This document shows positions 1-5,037 of a stretch of DNA of 5,037 bases, in pieces (the first letter of the stretch is position 1; each line of letters begins with the position of its first letter). A program made the position numbers and the translations under genes. The stretch spans positions 1-5,037 of the forward strand of contig JADFHU010000483.1 in assembly GCA_022567055.1 (NCBI GenBank), given 5' to 3'. This DNA is from Planctomycetota bacterium. Its GTDB lineage: Bacteria > Planctomycetota > Phycisphaerae > Sedimentisphaerales > Anaerobacaceae. The notes under the pieces are model-generated. The model saw only the letters and a program-made list of their open reading frames with translations, was not told where the DNA came from and made no database searches.

Positions 1-1829
1 CTCCCCACAGTGACGCGACTGTTGATTGGGGTCGCCGCGCTGACCCGTGGCTCATCACACCAATGGTGCCACATCGTTCGTAGCGCGCCTTGGACTTCTC
101 GGGCCAGACGAACGGGGTCGCAGAGAGGACTGTGGAGCATCATCCCCCGTAGGGCGCTGCGGATCTGCTGTAACTCAGGAATCTGGCCCGCGAAACCACA
201 GGCCTTCTCCACATAGGCCTGTTCGTCCGGAGCGGCGAAGACCTCCAGGCCCAGGCGGCTCAGGATGCTCAATCCCCAGCGTGACACAAAGGTATCGCCC
301 GTCAGCGTCACGACGGGGACACCCATCCAGAGCGCGTCCAAGGTGGTAATGCAGCCGTTGTAGGGATAGGTGTCGAGGGCGATGTCGACCTCACTCAAAA
401 AACGCAGATAGTCCCCGAAGGGCATCAGGCCACGAATGAGCAGACGGTCTCTCGACACCCCCATGGCCTCGAACAGTCGATAGTAGTGCGCTCGCACGCC
501 GGCATCGTCACCGGCGCTGAACTTCAGCACCATGCGGGCGTCGGGCGTGGCACGCAGAATCCGGGCCCACAGGGCCAGGACCTCTGGGCTGATCTTCAGG
601 TTGTTGTTGAAAGACCCAAAGGTCACGTAGCCGTTCCGTGCGGCGGGTTGCTCGGCGACAGGGGGACTGTCCTGCGGAGGGGCGAAGGACAACAGTCCCC
701 CGGGCAGGTAGAGGGAGGTCTCCGTGTAGTACTGCAGTGTCTCCGGCGGATCGATGGTCTCATCGGTCAATCGATAATCGATCTGGGCCATTCCCGAGGT
801 GCTGATGCCGCCGTAGTCCACCTGCACGGGCGCGGGCCTGTAAGCCAATACGCCTAGGCAGTTACCCATGCAGTGACCGGCCACTTCGAGCAGAATGTCG
901 ATGCCATCGTCCTCTATCTGATCCGCCACCTCTGCGTGATGCTGGGCGTGGATGTTGCGAAACAGGTCAAACTTTCCGGCGAACCGGGTGGTCACCTCGT
1001 CGGGTTTCCTCACGTTCGCATAACCGTGCAGTCGCATGGTCGTCCGATCCACGCCATCCAAGAGCGGCTCAAAAGAGCGAGCCACAGGGCCCCCGCAAAA
1101 GTCGGGAGAAATGAATCCGACCCGCAGACAGCGATCCGGGTCGGGCCTGTTCCGATGGGGCGTGCGTCGCGGCGCCACCGGTGCATGACGCCGGCCCCAC
1201 TCGGCATACTCACGAAAGAAAAAGGAACGCTCGACACCCGGCTTGTAGTGCATGTTCCAGAGGTACATGTCATGGATCCCCGGTATCTCCGGGGCCGCCC
1301 GGTGGGCCTGTTCGAACCACGCCAGCCCTTCCTCCGGTCGGCCGCAGAGCATGAGCCCCCGGCCCAGGGATGCCATCGCAGTCGCATCGGTCGGGTCCGC
1401 CTCGAGGGACTTTTCATAGTAGCGAGTCATTTCGCCGGTTCGGCGGGAATCCAAGGAACAGATGTGAGCCAAATCACGGTAGACGAAGGCATGGACGTCG
1501 TGCTCCAGGATCTGTAGATACCACGTTTGGGCCTCCTCCGTCCTGCCGATCTCCATCAAGAGGTGGGCCAGGATGTACATGGCATCGGTGCGGGTCGGGT
1601 CCTGGCGACAGAGTGTCTCTACGGAGTCCAGGCGAGGCCGGTCCAAGAGCTTACCTACCTCTCCGATGCGCCCTTCCTGAAGCCGTTGATTCGCTTCAAG
1701 CAGAAAAGCAGGAATCCTTCCGGGCTCGACGCAGATTCCCAGTCCCTCCTCACCATCGCTGAGTAAGGTCTGCAGTCGGCCGGGTTGCCGGCTCGCGGGA
1801 GGTGGTGAATCCGGAGACAAAAGGGTCAT
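1..1829 (-). CDS. TPR-containing SPINDLY/O-GlcNAc-transferase-like glycosyltransferase, second copy (3' end cut by window edge)
   Basis: The minus-strand frame from the ATG at 1829 stays open to position 3 (609 residues) and leaves the window without a stop. I checked it codon by codon and found no in-frame stop or frameshift. Probable role: soluble cytoplasmic GT-B (GT41-type) enzyme transferring a nucleotide-activated sugar to Ser/Thr, plausibly of flagellin. Domains: a leader with an IPAFLLEAN helix (about 39-62), three TPR-like repeats (about 81-182), a linker with WNMHY, then the transferase (about 234-595). Visible motifs are RVGFISPDFCGG (236-247), AGHC (317-320), FGSFNNNLK (404-412, the UDP-contacting Lys412) and DTYPYNGCITTLDALWMG (486-503). 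The usual DFxxH His is Gly247. The family-typical SPLCDP and MWHHWC stretches near 567-591 show that little is missing at the C-terminus. The start follows AGAGAGA at 1836-1842, 20 nt after the upstream paralogue, so the two are probably co-transcribed. The family call is strong; donor and acceptor are inferred. Confidence 0.88.
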   Translation of the reverse strand, partial: MTLLSPDSPPPASRQPGRLQTLLSDGEEGLGICVEPGRIPAFLLEANQRLQEGRIGEVGKLLDRPRLDSVETLCRQDPTRTDAMYILAHLLMEIGRTEEAQTWYLQILEHDVHAFVYRDLAHICSLDSRRTGEMTRYYEKSLEADPTDATAMASLGRGLMLCGRPEEGLAWFEQAHRAAPEIPGIHDMYLWNMHYKPGVERSFFFREYAEWGRRHAPVAPRRTPHRNRPDPDRCLRVGFISPDFCGGPVARSFEPLLDGVDRTTMRLHGYANVRKPDEVTTRFAGKFDLFRNIHAQHHAEVADQIEDDGIDILLEVAGHCMGNCLGVLAYRPAPVQVDYGGISTSGMAQIDYRLTDETIDPPETLQYYTETSLYLPGGLLSFAPPQDSPPVAEQPAARNGYVTFGSFNNNLKISPEVLALWARILRATPDARMVLKFSAGDDAGVRAHYYRLFEAMGVSRDRLLIRGLMPFGDYLRFLSEVDIALDTYPYNGCITTLDALWMGVPVVTLTGDTFVSRWGLSILSRLGLEVFAAPDEQAYVEKACGFAGQIPELQQIRSALRGMMLHSPLCDPVRLAREVQGALRTMWHHWCDEPRVSAATPINSRVTVG

Positions 1830-1849
1830 GGTGGGTCTCTCTATTGCGA

Positions 1850-3706
1850 TCAGTACGCAGTGATCTCTTGCGCGTTGGGCTCACAGGCCGTCGAGTTCAC
1901 GTCGATCGGTCCGGAGTCACTCTGCCCCCTCCAGAGCCGATGAATCGTGTTCAAGGCGTCGGAAAGGTCCTGGGTATAGCGTTTGGGATCCAATACCGGG
2001 CTGGCCAGGAATCGCTCACGAAGGCCGGCGCGAATCTGCTCCAACTCCCCCAGTCGACTCGCGAAGTGGCAGGCCTTGGCAACAAATGCCTGCTCATCGT
2101 CCGCCACAAACCTGTCCAGGCCCAGTCGTCTCATGATGGCATATCCCATCCGGGAGACAAAGGTGTCCCCCTTGAGCGTCACGACCGGGACGCCCATCCA
2201 CAGGGCCTCCATGGTGGTGACACAGCCATTAAAGGGATAGGTGTCCAGGATAAGATCCACCTCGCCTATCTGTGACAGATAGGCATAGTGAGAGAGCTGG
2301 CCCACGAATTGAATCCGTTCCGGCTGAACGCCCAGCGTCTCCAGGCGTTCGCGAAAATAGCGCTGCACGCCCAAATCGTGGGCCGCCGGAAACTTCAGCA
2401 CCAAGCGGGCATCCGGTAAGGTTCGCAAGACGCGGGCCCAGAGATCCAAGCATTGGTCATTGATCTTGCTCTGGTTGTTAAACGATCCGAAGGTCAGGTG
2501 GCCCCGTGACCGGGCGGGCAGAGGTGTGACCAAGGGGCTCTGCTCCGGCGGCGCAAACATGGGCTGACCCCCGGCCAAGTAGATCGTCTTTTCCACGTAG
2601 CCGGCAAGACTGTCCGGGGGGTCGATCCATTCGTCACCGAGACGAAAGGTCTGTCCTGCCAATCCGGCCGTGCCAATGCCGCCATATTCCACCTGTATCG
2701 GTGCAGGCTGCAGGGCCACCACATCCAGACGGTTGTCCCGGCAATGCCCACCGACATGGATCAGGATGTCAATCCCGTCGGCCCGAATCAACTCTGCAAT
2801 AGCCTCGGCGCCCAGACCATAAACCGAGTGATAGCCGTCCAGGAGCGTTTTCAATCTTTCGGTCGTGGCGTCGGGGCAGCCCACATGACCATATCCAAAC
2901 ACGGCAAAGGCCTGCCGGTCATAGGCCGAAATGAAGGGTTCCATCAGCAGAACGGCAGAGCCCCGACAGAAGTCCGGAGAGAGCAGGCCGACACGCAATG
3001 GTCCCTCCGCTTGCCTTACGAGGGGCAGGGTCCTGGCGCCGGGTGGGACCTGAACGAGGCGACCCCAGCGTTGATAGCCGCCCAGCAGGGTCTGGCGGGT
3101 CGTCTGGGGCACATAGTTCAGGCGCCACAGGAGACGCTCCAACAACTGCGGATTGTCCGGTTGCAGCGCCACCGCCTGCTCGCTGGCCAGCACGGCCTCA
3201 TGGGCCCGTCCCCCCTGAAAGAGACAGTGCCCCAACTGATCGAGCAGAAACGCATTGTGGGGACAGAGAGCCACGGCCTGTTGCATGTGCTCCAGGGCCT
3301 TGCTGAGGTAGCGCAGGTCGGGCAGGTAGGTCTCGGCCAACTGATAGTGCACGATCGGATGGGGTTCAATGGAGAGGACCTTTGACAGGCACTCACGGGC
3401 CTGTTCCCACTGGCCGGTCTCAAACCAGAGTTTTCCCAGGTAGAACAACAGGTCCGTGCGGACCGGCGCCGTTTCCAGCAGTTCCAGATCCTCGTCGGCA
3501 AGCCGAACGAGGATGTCCCCCGCTTTTTCCCGGCAGCCCGTACTGATGGCGTGATTCGCTTCCAAGAAATCTGTCGGGATCTCACGCCCCGCCAGGTCCA
3601 AGTCCACACGCCCCTGCACGATGCGCAGGCCGGTCAAATATCCGGATTCTGAGGCAGTGTGGGTACCAGGACACCAGACCAGATTGGCGCGCTGATCCGA
3701 CTCCAT
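1850..3706 (-). CDS. TPR-containing SPINDLY/O-GlcNAc-transferase-like glycosyltransferase, first copy
   Basis: Complete gene of 618 residues ending in TGA. Probable role: cytoplasmic GT41-type O-glycosyltransferase acting on flagellin. Order: a non-repeat leader including IPTDFLEAN (43-51), three TPR-like units (about 84-117, 118-151, 152-185), a linker (186-236) and a two-lobed transferase (about 237-595). Motifs are RVGLLSPDFCRG (238-249), GGHC (319-322), FGSFNNQSK (406-414) with the UDP-contacting Lys414, and NGCVTTMEALWMGVPVVTL (493-511). Residue 249 is Gly where the family normally has His (DFxxH), and the acceptor-side loop reads EYGGIGTAG (340-348) in place of the usual WLGYPGTTG. The ATG at 3706 is chosen over the GTG at 3754 because AGGGAGGAA sits at ideal distance before it; the GTG would add 16 residues and sits next to the candidate promoter. 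The gene lies 164 nt after fliS and 20 nt before its paralogue. No signal peptide or membrane segment is visible. Sugar donor is unknown. Confidence 0.9.
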   Translation of the reverse strand: MESDQRANLVWCPGTHTASESGYLTGLRIVQGRVDLDLAGREIPTDFLEANHAISTGCREKAGDILVRLADEDLELLETAPVRTDLLFYLGKLWFETGQWEQARECLSKVLSIEPHPIVHYQLAETYLPDLRYLSKALEHMQQAVALCPHNAFLLDQLGHCLFQGGRAHEAVLASEQAVALQPDNPQLLERLLWRLNYVPQTTRQTLLGGYQRWGRLVQVPPGARTLPLVRQAEGPLRVGLLSPDFCRGSAVLLMEPFISAYDRQAFAVFGYGHVGCPDATTERLKTLLDGYHSVYGLGAEAIAELIRADGIDILIHVGGHCRDNRLDVVALQPAPIQVEYGGIGTAGLAGQTFRLGDEWIDPPDSLAGYVEKTIYLAGGQPMFAPPEQSPLVTPLPARSRGHLTFGSFNNQSKINDQCLDLWARVLRTLPDARLVLKFPAAHDLGVQRYFRERLETLGVQPERIQFVGQLSHYAYLSQIGEVDLILDTYPFNGCVTTMEALWMGVPVVTLKGDTFVSRMGYAIMRRLGLDRFVADDEQAFVAKACHFASRLGELEQIRAGLRERFLASPVLDPKRYTQDLSDALNTIHRLWRGQSDSGPIDVNSTACEPNAQEITAY

Positions 3707-3711
3707 CTGTG

Positions 3712-3720
3712 TTCCTCCCT
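3712..3720 (-). promoter_or_regulatory. Strong ribosome binding site of the first glycosyltransferase
   Basis: The minus strand reads AGGGAGGAA here, with the GGAGG core ending 7 nt before the ATG at 3706. This decides the start in favour of 3706 over the upstream in-frame GTG at 3754, whose upstream sequence (TCGCTTAGA) has only a poor match. Confidence 0.75.
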
Positions 3721-3763
3721 GACGCAATGGGACTGGGTTGATTTTGAAAGGCACTCTAAGCGA

Positions 3764-3792
3764 TTATCGGCTGTCGTCCCCGGGACACTTTA
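3764..3792 (-). promoter_or_regulatory. Candidate sigma-28 (FliA) type promoter upstream of the glycosyltransferase pair
   Basis: On the minus strand, TAAAGTGT (3792-3785) is followed after 13 nt by GCCGATAA (3771-3764). The E. coli FliA consensus is TAAAGTTT-N11-GCCGATAA, so the downstream box is exact, the upstream box matches 7 of 8, and the spacer is 2 nt too long. Transcription would start around 3755-3758, leaving about 50 nt of leader before the ATG at 3706. The place makes sense, since late flagellar genes are usually driven by sigma-28. The long spacer is the main doubt; part of it is a GTCCC/GGGAC palindrome. Confidence 0.45.
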
Positions 3793-3870
3793 ATAACGAG
3801 CAGTCCGAAGATCGACACTTACCGGCACCTGAGGCGGGAGATCTCGGGGGCAGCGACATGCCGGAGGCGC

Positions 3871-4230
3871 CTATTCGGCGATCGCCTTCCAACTCGAATT
3901 CAACTCTTCCAATAGAGAGATGACCTCGAGGACGGTATCTCCATCAAGCTGCGTATTCGCCTCGTTCAAGCGACGATTCATGTACACGTAGAGCTTGCGC
4001 AGTTTGCTGGCAATCTCACCCCCCGCTTCCATGTCCAGTACCGCATTGAGTTCGAATATGATGTCCTGCGCTTTGGAGAGATAGTTGCCCTTGGCCTCAA
4101 AATTCTTGGCCTCCATCTCCCTGAGCCCAAGTTTCAGGAATTTGATGGCCCCCTCGTAGAGCATGACCACCAGGCGTCCCTTGCTCTGGGTGGTCACTGC
4201 CGTGTTCTGGTATACGTCAAGTCCATGCAT
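3871..4230 (-). CDS. fliS: Flagellar export chaperone FliS
   Basis: Complete 119-residue protein ending in TAG, close to the usual FliS length of about 125-135. FliS binds the C-terminal D0 region of flagellin in the cytoplasm, prevents premature polymerisation and hands subunits to the flagellar type III export apparatus. Family hallmarks are VYQNTAVTTQSKGRLVVMLY (residues 6-25) with YEGAIKFLK after it, KAQDIIFELNAVLDMEAGGE (53-72), LYVYMNRRLNEAN (80-92) and LLEELNSSWKAI (106-117), a largely helical four-helix-bundle pattern. The ATG at 4230 has CGGAG at 4238-4242, 7 nt away, and the frame is closed by a TGA at 4285-4287 with no other start between, so the start is secure. It follows flagellin directly, with no fliD between them as is common elsewhere. 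A possible leader ORF overlaps its first 14 nt. Confidence 0.95.
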   Translation of the reverse strand: MHGLDVYQNTAVTTQSKGRLVVMLYEGAIKFLKLGLREMEAKNFEAKGNYLSKAQDIIFELNAVLDMEAGGEIASKLRKLYVYMNRRLNEANTQLDGDTVLEVISLLEELNSSWKAIAE

Positions 4231-4288
4231 AGTGATACTCCGTTGAGTCCGAACCGCCCATCGTCCAGCGGGTCCAAAATAAAGTCAT
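4217..4288 (-). CDS. Possible 23-residue leader ORF overlapping the fliS start
   Basis: An ATG at 4288 lies 7 nt after a near-perfect Shine-Dalgarno sequence (GGGGAGGTGA, 4305-4296). It opens a 23-codon frame ending in TGA at 4219-4217, which is 14 nt inside fliS in another frame. The peptide starts MTLFWTRW and contains three Trp, with no hydrophobic segment long enough for a membrane helix and no recognisable family. A terminating ribosome would end close to the fliS ribosome binding site and ATG, so translational coupling is a plausible role. The composition does not look like a selected protein, and chance is possible; the support is the quality of the binding site, which serves no other frame. 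Confidence 0.3.
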   Translation of the reverse strand: MTLFWTRWTMGGSDSTEYHYAWT

Positions 4289-4295
4289 CTCGGCG

Positions 4296-4305
4296 TCACC
4301 TCCCC
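4296..4305 (-). promoter_or_regulatory. Near-perfect Shine-Dalgarno sequence not attached to fliS
   Basis: The minus strand reads GGGGAGGTGA, almost the full complement of the 16S rRNA 3' end, and much stronger than the fliS site (CGGAG at 4238-4242). It is 65 nt from the fliS ATG, too far to serve it directly. The only start at proper distance is the ATG at 4288. It could drive the leader ORF, act as a ribosome standby site, or be a remnant of a lost start. Confidence 0.5.
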
Positions 4306-4317
4306 AATGCGATCGTT

Positions 4318-4341
4318 GATGATCCTCGCCGAGGATCCATC
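4318..4341 (-). other. GC-rich RNA hairpin between flagellin and fliS
   Basis: On the minus strand GATGGATCCTC and GAGGATCATC flank a GGC loop. They form a 10-bp stem with one bulged G (opposite strand position 4338). It begins 18 nt after the flagellin stop codon. No run of U follows, the next bases being AACGATCGC, so it is not a standard intrinsic terminator. A 3'-end stabiliser of the abundant flagellin mRNA or a partial attenuator would fit the position. Confidence 0.45.
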
Positions 4342-4359
4342 CCAGCGTCGGCCGGCCTA

Positions 4360-5037
4360 TTACCGCAACAGTGTCAATGCCATCTGGGGCATCGAGTTTG
4401 CCTGAGCCAACATGGCGACACCCGCTTGGGCGAGGACCTGAGTACTGGTCATAATGGCCATCTCCGTTGCCACATCCACATCGGAGATCCGAGATTCTGC
4501 TACCATCAGGTTCTCAGATTGAATATCGAGAATAGCCACCGTACTCTCCAGACGGTTCATCTTGTATCCGAAGGCGGCACGGGCCGTGTCCTTGGTGTCG
4601 ATGGCCGTATCCAGCCGAGCCAGGGCGCTGGTGGCCGCGTCCACCGTCAAGATGTTCAAACCGGCCGTGGTCACGCCCGAGTTCGCATAGGCACTCGTCG
4701 CCACCGCACTTGCCGTGGTCAGGGTGTAGAAACCGGCGACGCAGCCCTTGGAACCGCTCGTTGCCTCGTTGCCGGTGATCCAGATCGAGTATTGGTCAGA
4801 CGTGGACGCCCGCGAGCTGATACGGAGTACGTACTTGGAAGAGGAGGAGTCATAGTAGGCCTCGGCCGCGCTGTAACGCAGGTCGTTACCCGAGGCATCG
4901 AAGCCCAGCGCATTGGACGCCGCATTGATCGTACTGACCACGGAGGCCAGCGAAAAGCCGGTGCCGCCGGCAACGCTGACAGCCGTGAAGACCGCAACAA
5001 TGTTCAATTCGTCGTTGGCCGAGGTGTCGTTGTCCTC
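4360..5037 (-). CDS. fliC: Flagellin, C-terminal part (5' end beyond window edge)
   Basis: The frame is open from the right edge to the TAA at 4362-4360, giving the last 225 residues. Flagellin is the filament subunit, exported by the flagellar type III system. The last 90 or so residues are a classic flagellin C-terminal D1/D0 domain: NRLESTVAILDIQSENL (visible residues 161-177), AESRISDVDVATEMA (180-194), VLAQAGVAMLAQAN (201-214) and the terminal ALTLLR. The part before it (about 1-130) is the variable surface region. Its FSLASVVSTINAASNALGF stretch (28-46) resembles the flagellin IN motif. It is rich in Ser/Thr, with SSSS at 64-67, and contains a cysteine at visible residue 99 (codon 4741-4743), rare in flagellins. 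A TTG at 5007 lies inside the coding region and is not the start, since the frame continues upstream to the edge and the whole N-terminal D0/D1 is still missing. The partner genes downstream (fliS, two glycosyltransferases) suggest that it is chaperoned and glycosylated. Confidence 0.93.
   Translation of the reverse strand, partial: EDNDTSANDELNIVAVFTAVSVAGGTGFSLASVVSTINAASNALGFDASGNDLRYSAAEAYYDSSSSKYVLRISSRASTSDQYSIWITGNEATSGSKGCVAGFYTLTTASAVATSAYANSGVTTAGLNILTVDAATSALARLDTAIDTKDTARAAFGYKMNRLESTVAILDIQSENLMVAESRISDVDVATEMAIMTSTQVLAQAGVAMLAQANSMPQMALTLLR

Noticed and set aside
1010..1417. Minus-strand 135-residue frame, at first suggesting a frameshift in the second glycosyltransferase
   Set aside because: Codon-by-codon reading shows that the glycosyltransferase frame is open from 1829 to the window edge; this is an out-of-frame shadow rich in Arg, Trp and Ser.
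486..1766. Several plus-strand frames of 79-214 residues (for example 873-1517 and 486-857)
   Set aside because: They lie wholly antisense to the second glycosyltransferase, have Pro/Arg/Gly-rich or low-complexity translations and match no family; the opposing frame has clear conserved motifs.
2744..3385. Plus-strand 213-residue frame
   Set aside because: Antisense to the TPR region and first half of the transferase domain of the first glycosyltransferase; no recognisable motif or good ribosome binding site.
3776..3786. GTCCC-C-GGGAC palindrome as a terminator or operator
   Set aside because: The stem is 5 bp with no workable loop and no U-run, and it sits in the spacer of the candidate promoter; too little to call.
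3738..3923. Plus-strand 61-residue frame across the fliS-glycosyltransferase gap
   Set aside because: It runs into the fliS 3' end in antisense, has no family resemblance, and the gap is better explained by a promoter and ribosome binding site on the minus strand.
4350..4357. GGCCGGCC palindrome just after the flagellin stop
   Set aside because: A short GC palindrome in a GC-rich genome, with no partner structure or known role.
4360..5007. Flagellin starting at the TTG at 5007
   Set aside because: The frame continues upstream to the edge, and a flagellin without its N-terminal D0/D1 helices would not polymerise; the TTG is an internal Leu codon.
1..5037. CRISPR array, tRNA/rRNA genes, insertion sequences, attachment sites
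   Set aside because: No direct-repeat array, cloverleaf, terminal inverted repeats or transposase motifs were seen; the only large repeat is the diverged protein-level tandem duplication.

Overview
The window is a bacterial flagellar filament locus. Every convincing gene lies on the minus strand and is read from right to left. The sequence is GC-rich, uses ATG starts and has good Shine-Dalgarno sequences. The flagellin plus FliS pair shows a motile bacterium. A high-GC Gram-negative such as a Nitrospirota-like lineage would fit, because flagellin genes followed by SPINDLY-type glycosyltransferases are known there, but the window holds no taxonomic marker and this is only a guess.

Layout in transcription order: (1) 5037-4360, the C-terminal 225 residues of a flagellin whose start lies beyond the right edge. 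(2) 4359-4231, a short intergenic region with a GC-rich hairpin and a near-perfect Shine-Dalgarno sequence. That site serves a possible 23-residue leader ORF whose end overlaps the start of the next gene. (3) 4230-3871, fliS, the flagellin export chaperone. (4) 3870-3707, an intergenic region with a sigma-28-like promoter candidate (exact GCCGATAA box, 7/8 upstream box, spacer 2 nt too long) and a strong ribosome binding site. (5) 3706-1850, a 618-residue TPR plus SPINDLY/O-GlcNAc-transferase-like protein. (6) 1829 to beyond position 1, a second protein of the same architecture, 20 nt downstream and clearly paralogous. It has 609 visible residues and an uninterrupted frame that leaves the window without a stop.

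How they probably work together (inference): flagellin subunits are made, held unpolymerised by FliS, and modified on Ser/Thr in the cytoplasm by one or both soluble TPR glycosyltransferases before export. TPR domains would supply acceptor recognition, as in Caulobacter FlmG. The most unusual observation is that both glycosyltransferases share departures from the usual GT41/SPINDLY active-site motifs. The usual His of the DFxxH motif is Gly in both, Cys follows the DF, and the WLGYPGTTG-type loop is replaced by a shorter YGG-type loop. The UDP-binding Lys and the C-terminal NGxxTT-ALWMGVPVVTL motif are intact. This suggests a divergent subfamily, possibly with a different sugar donor or mechanism. 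No RNA genes, mobile elements or CRISPR arrays were seen.
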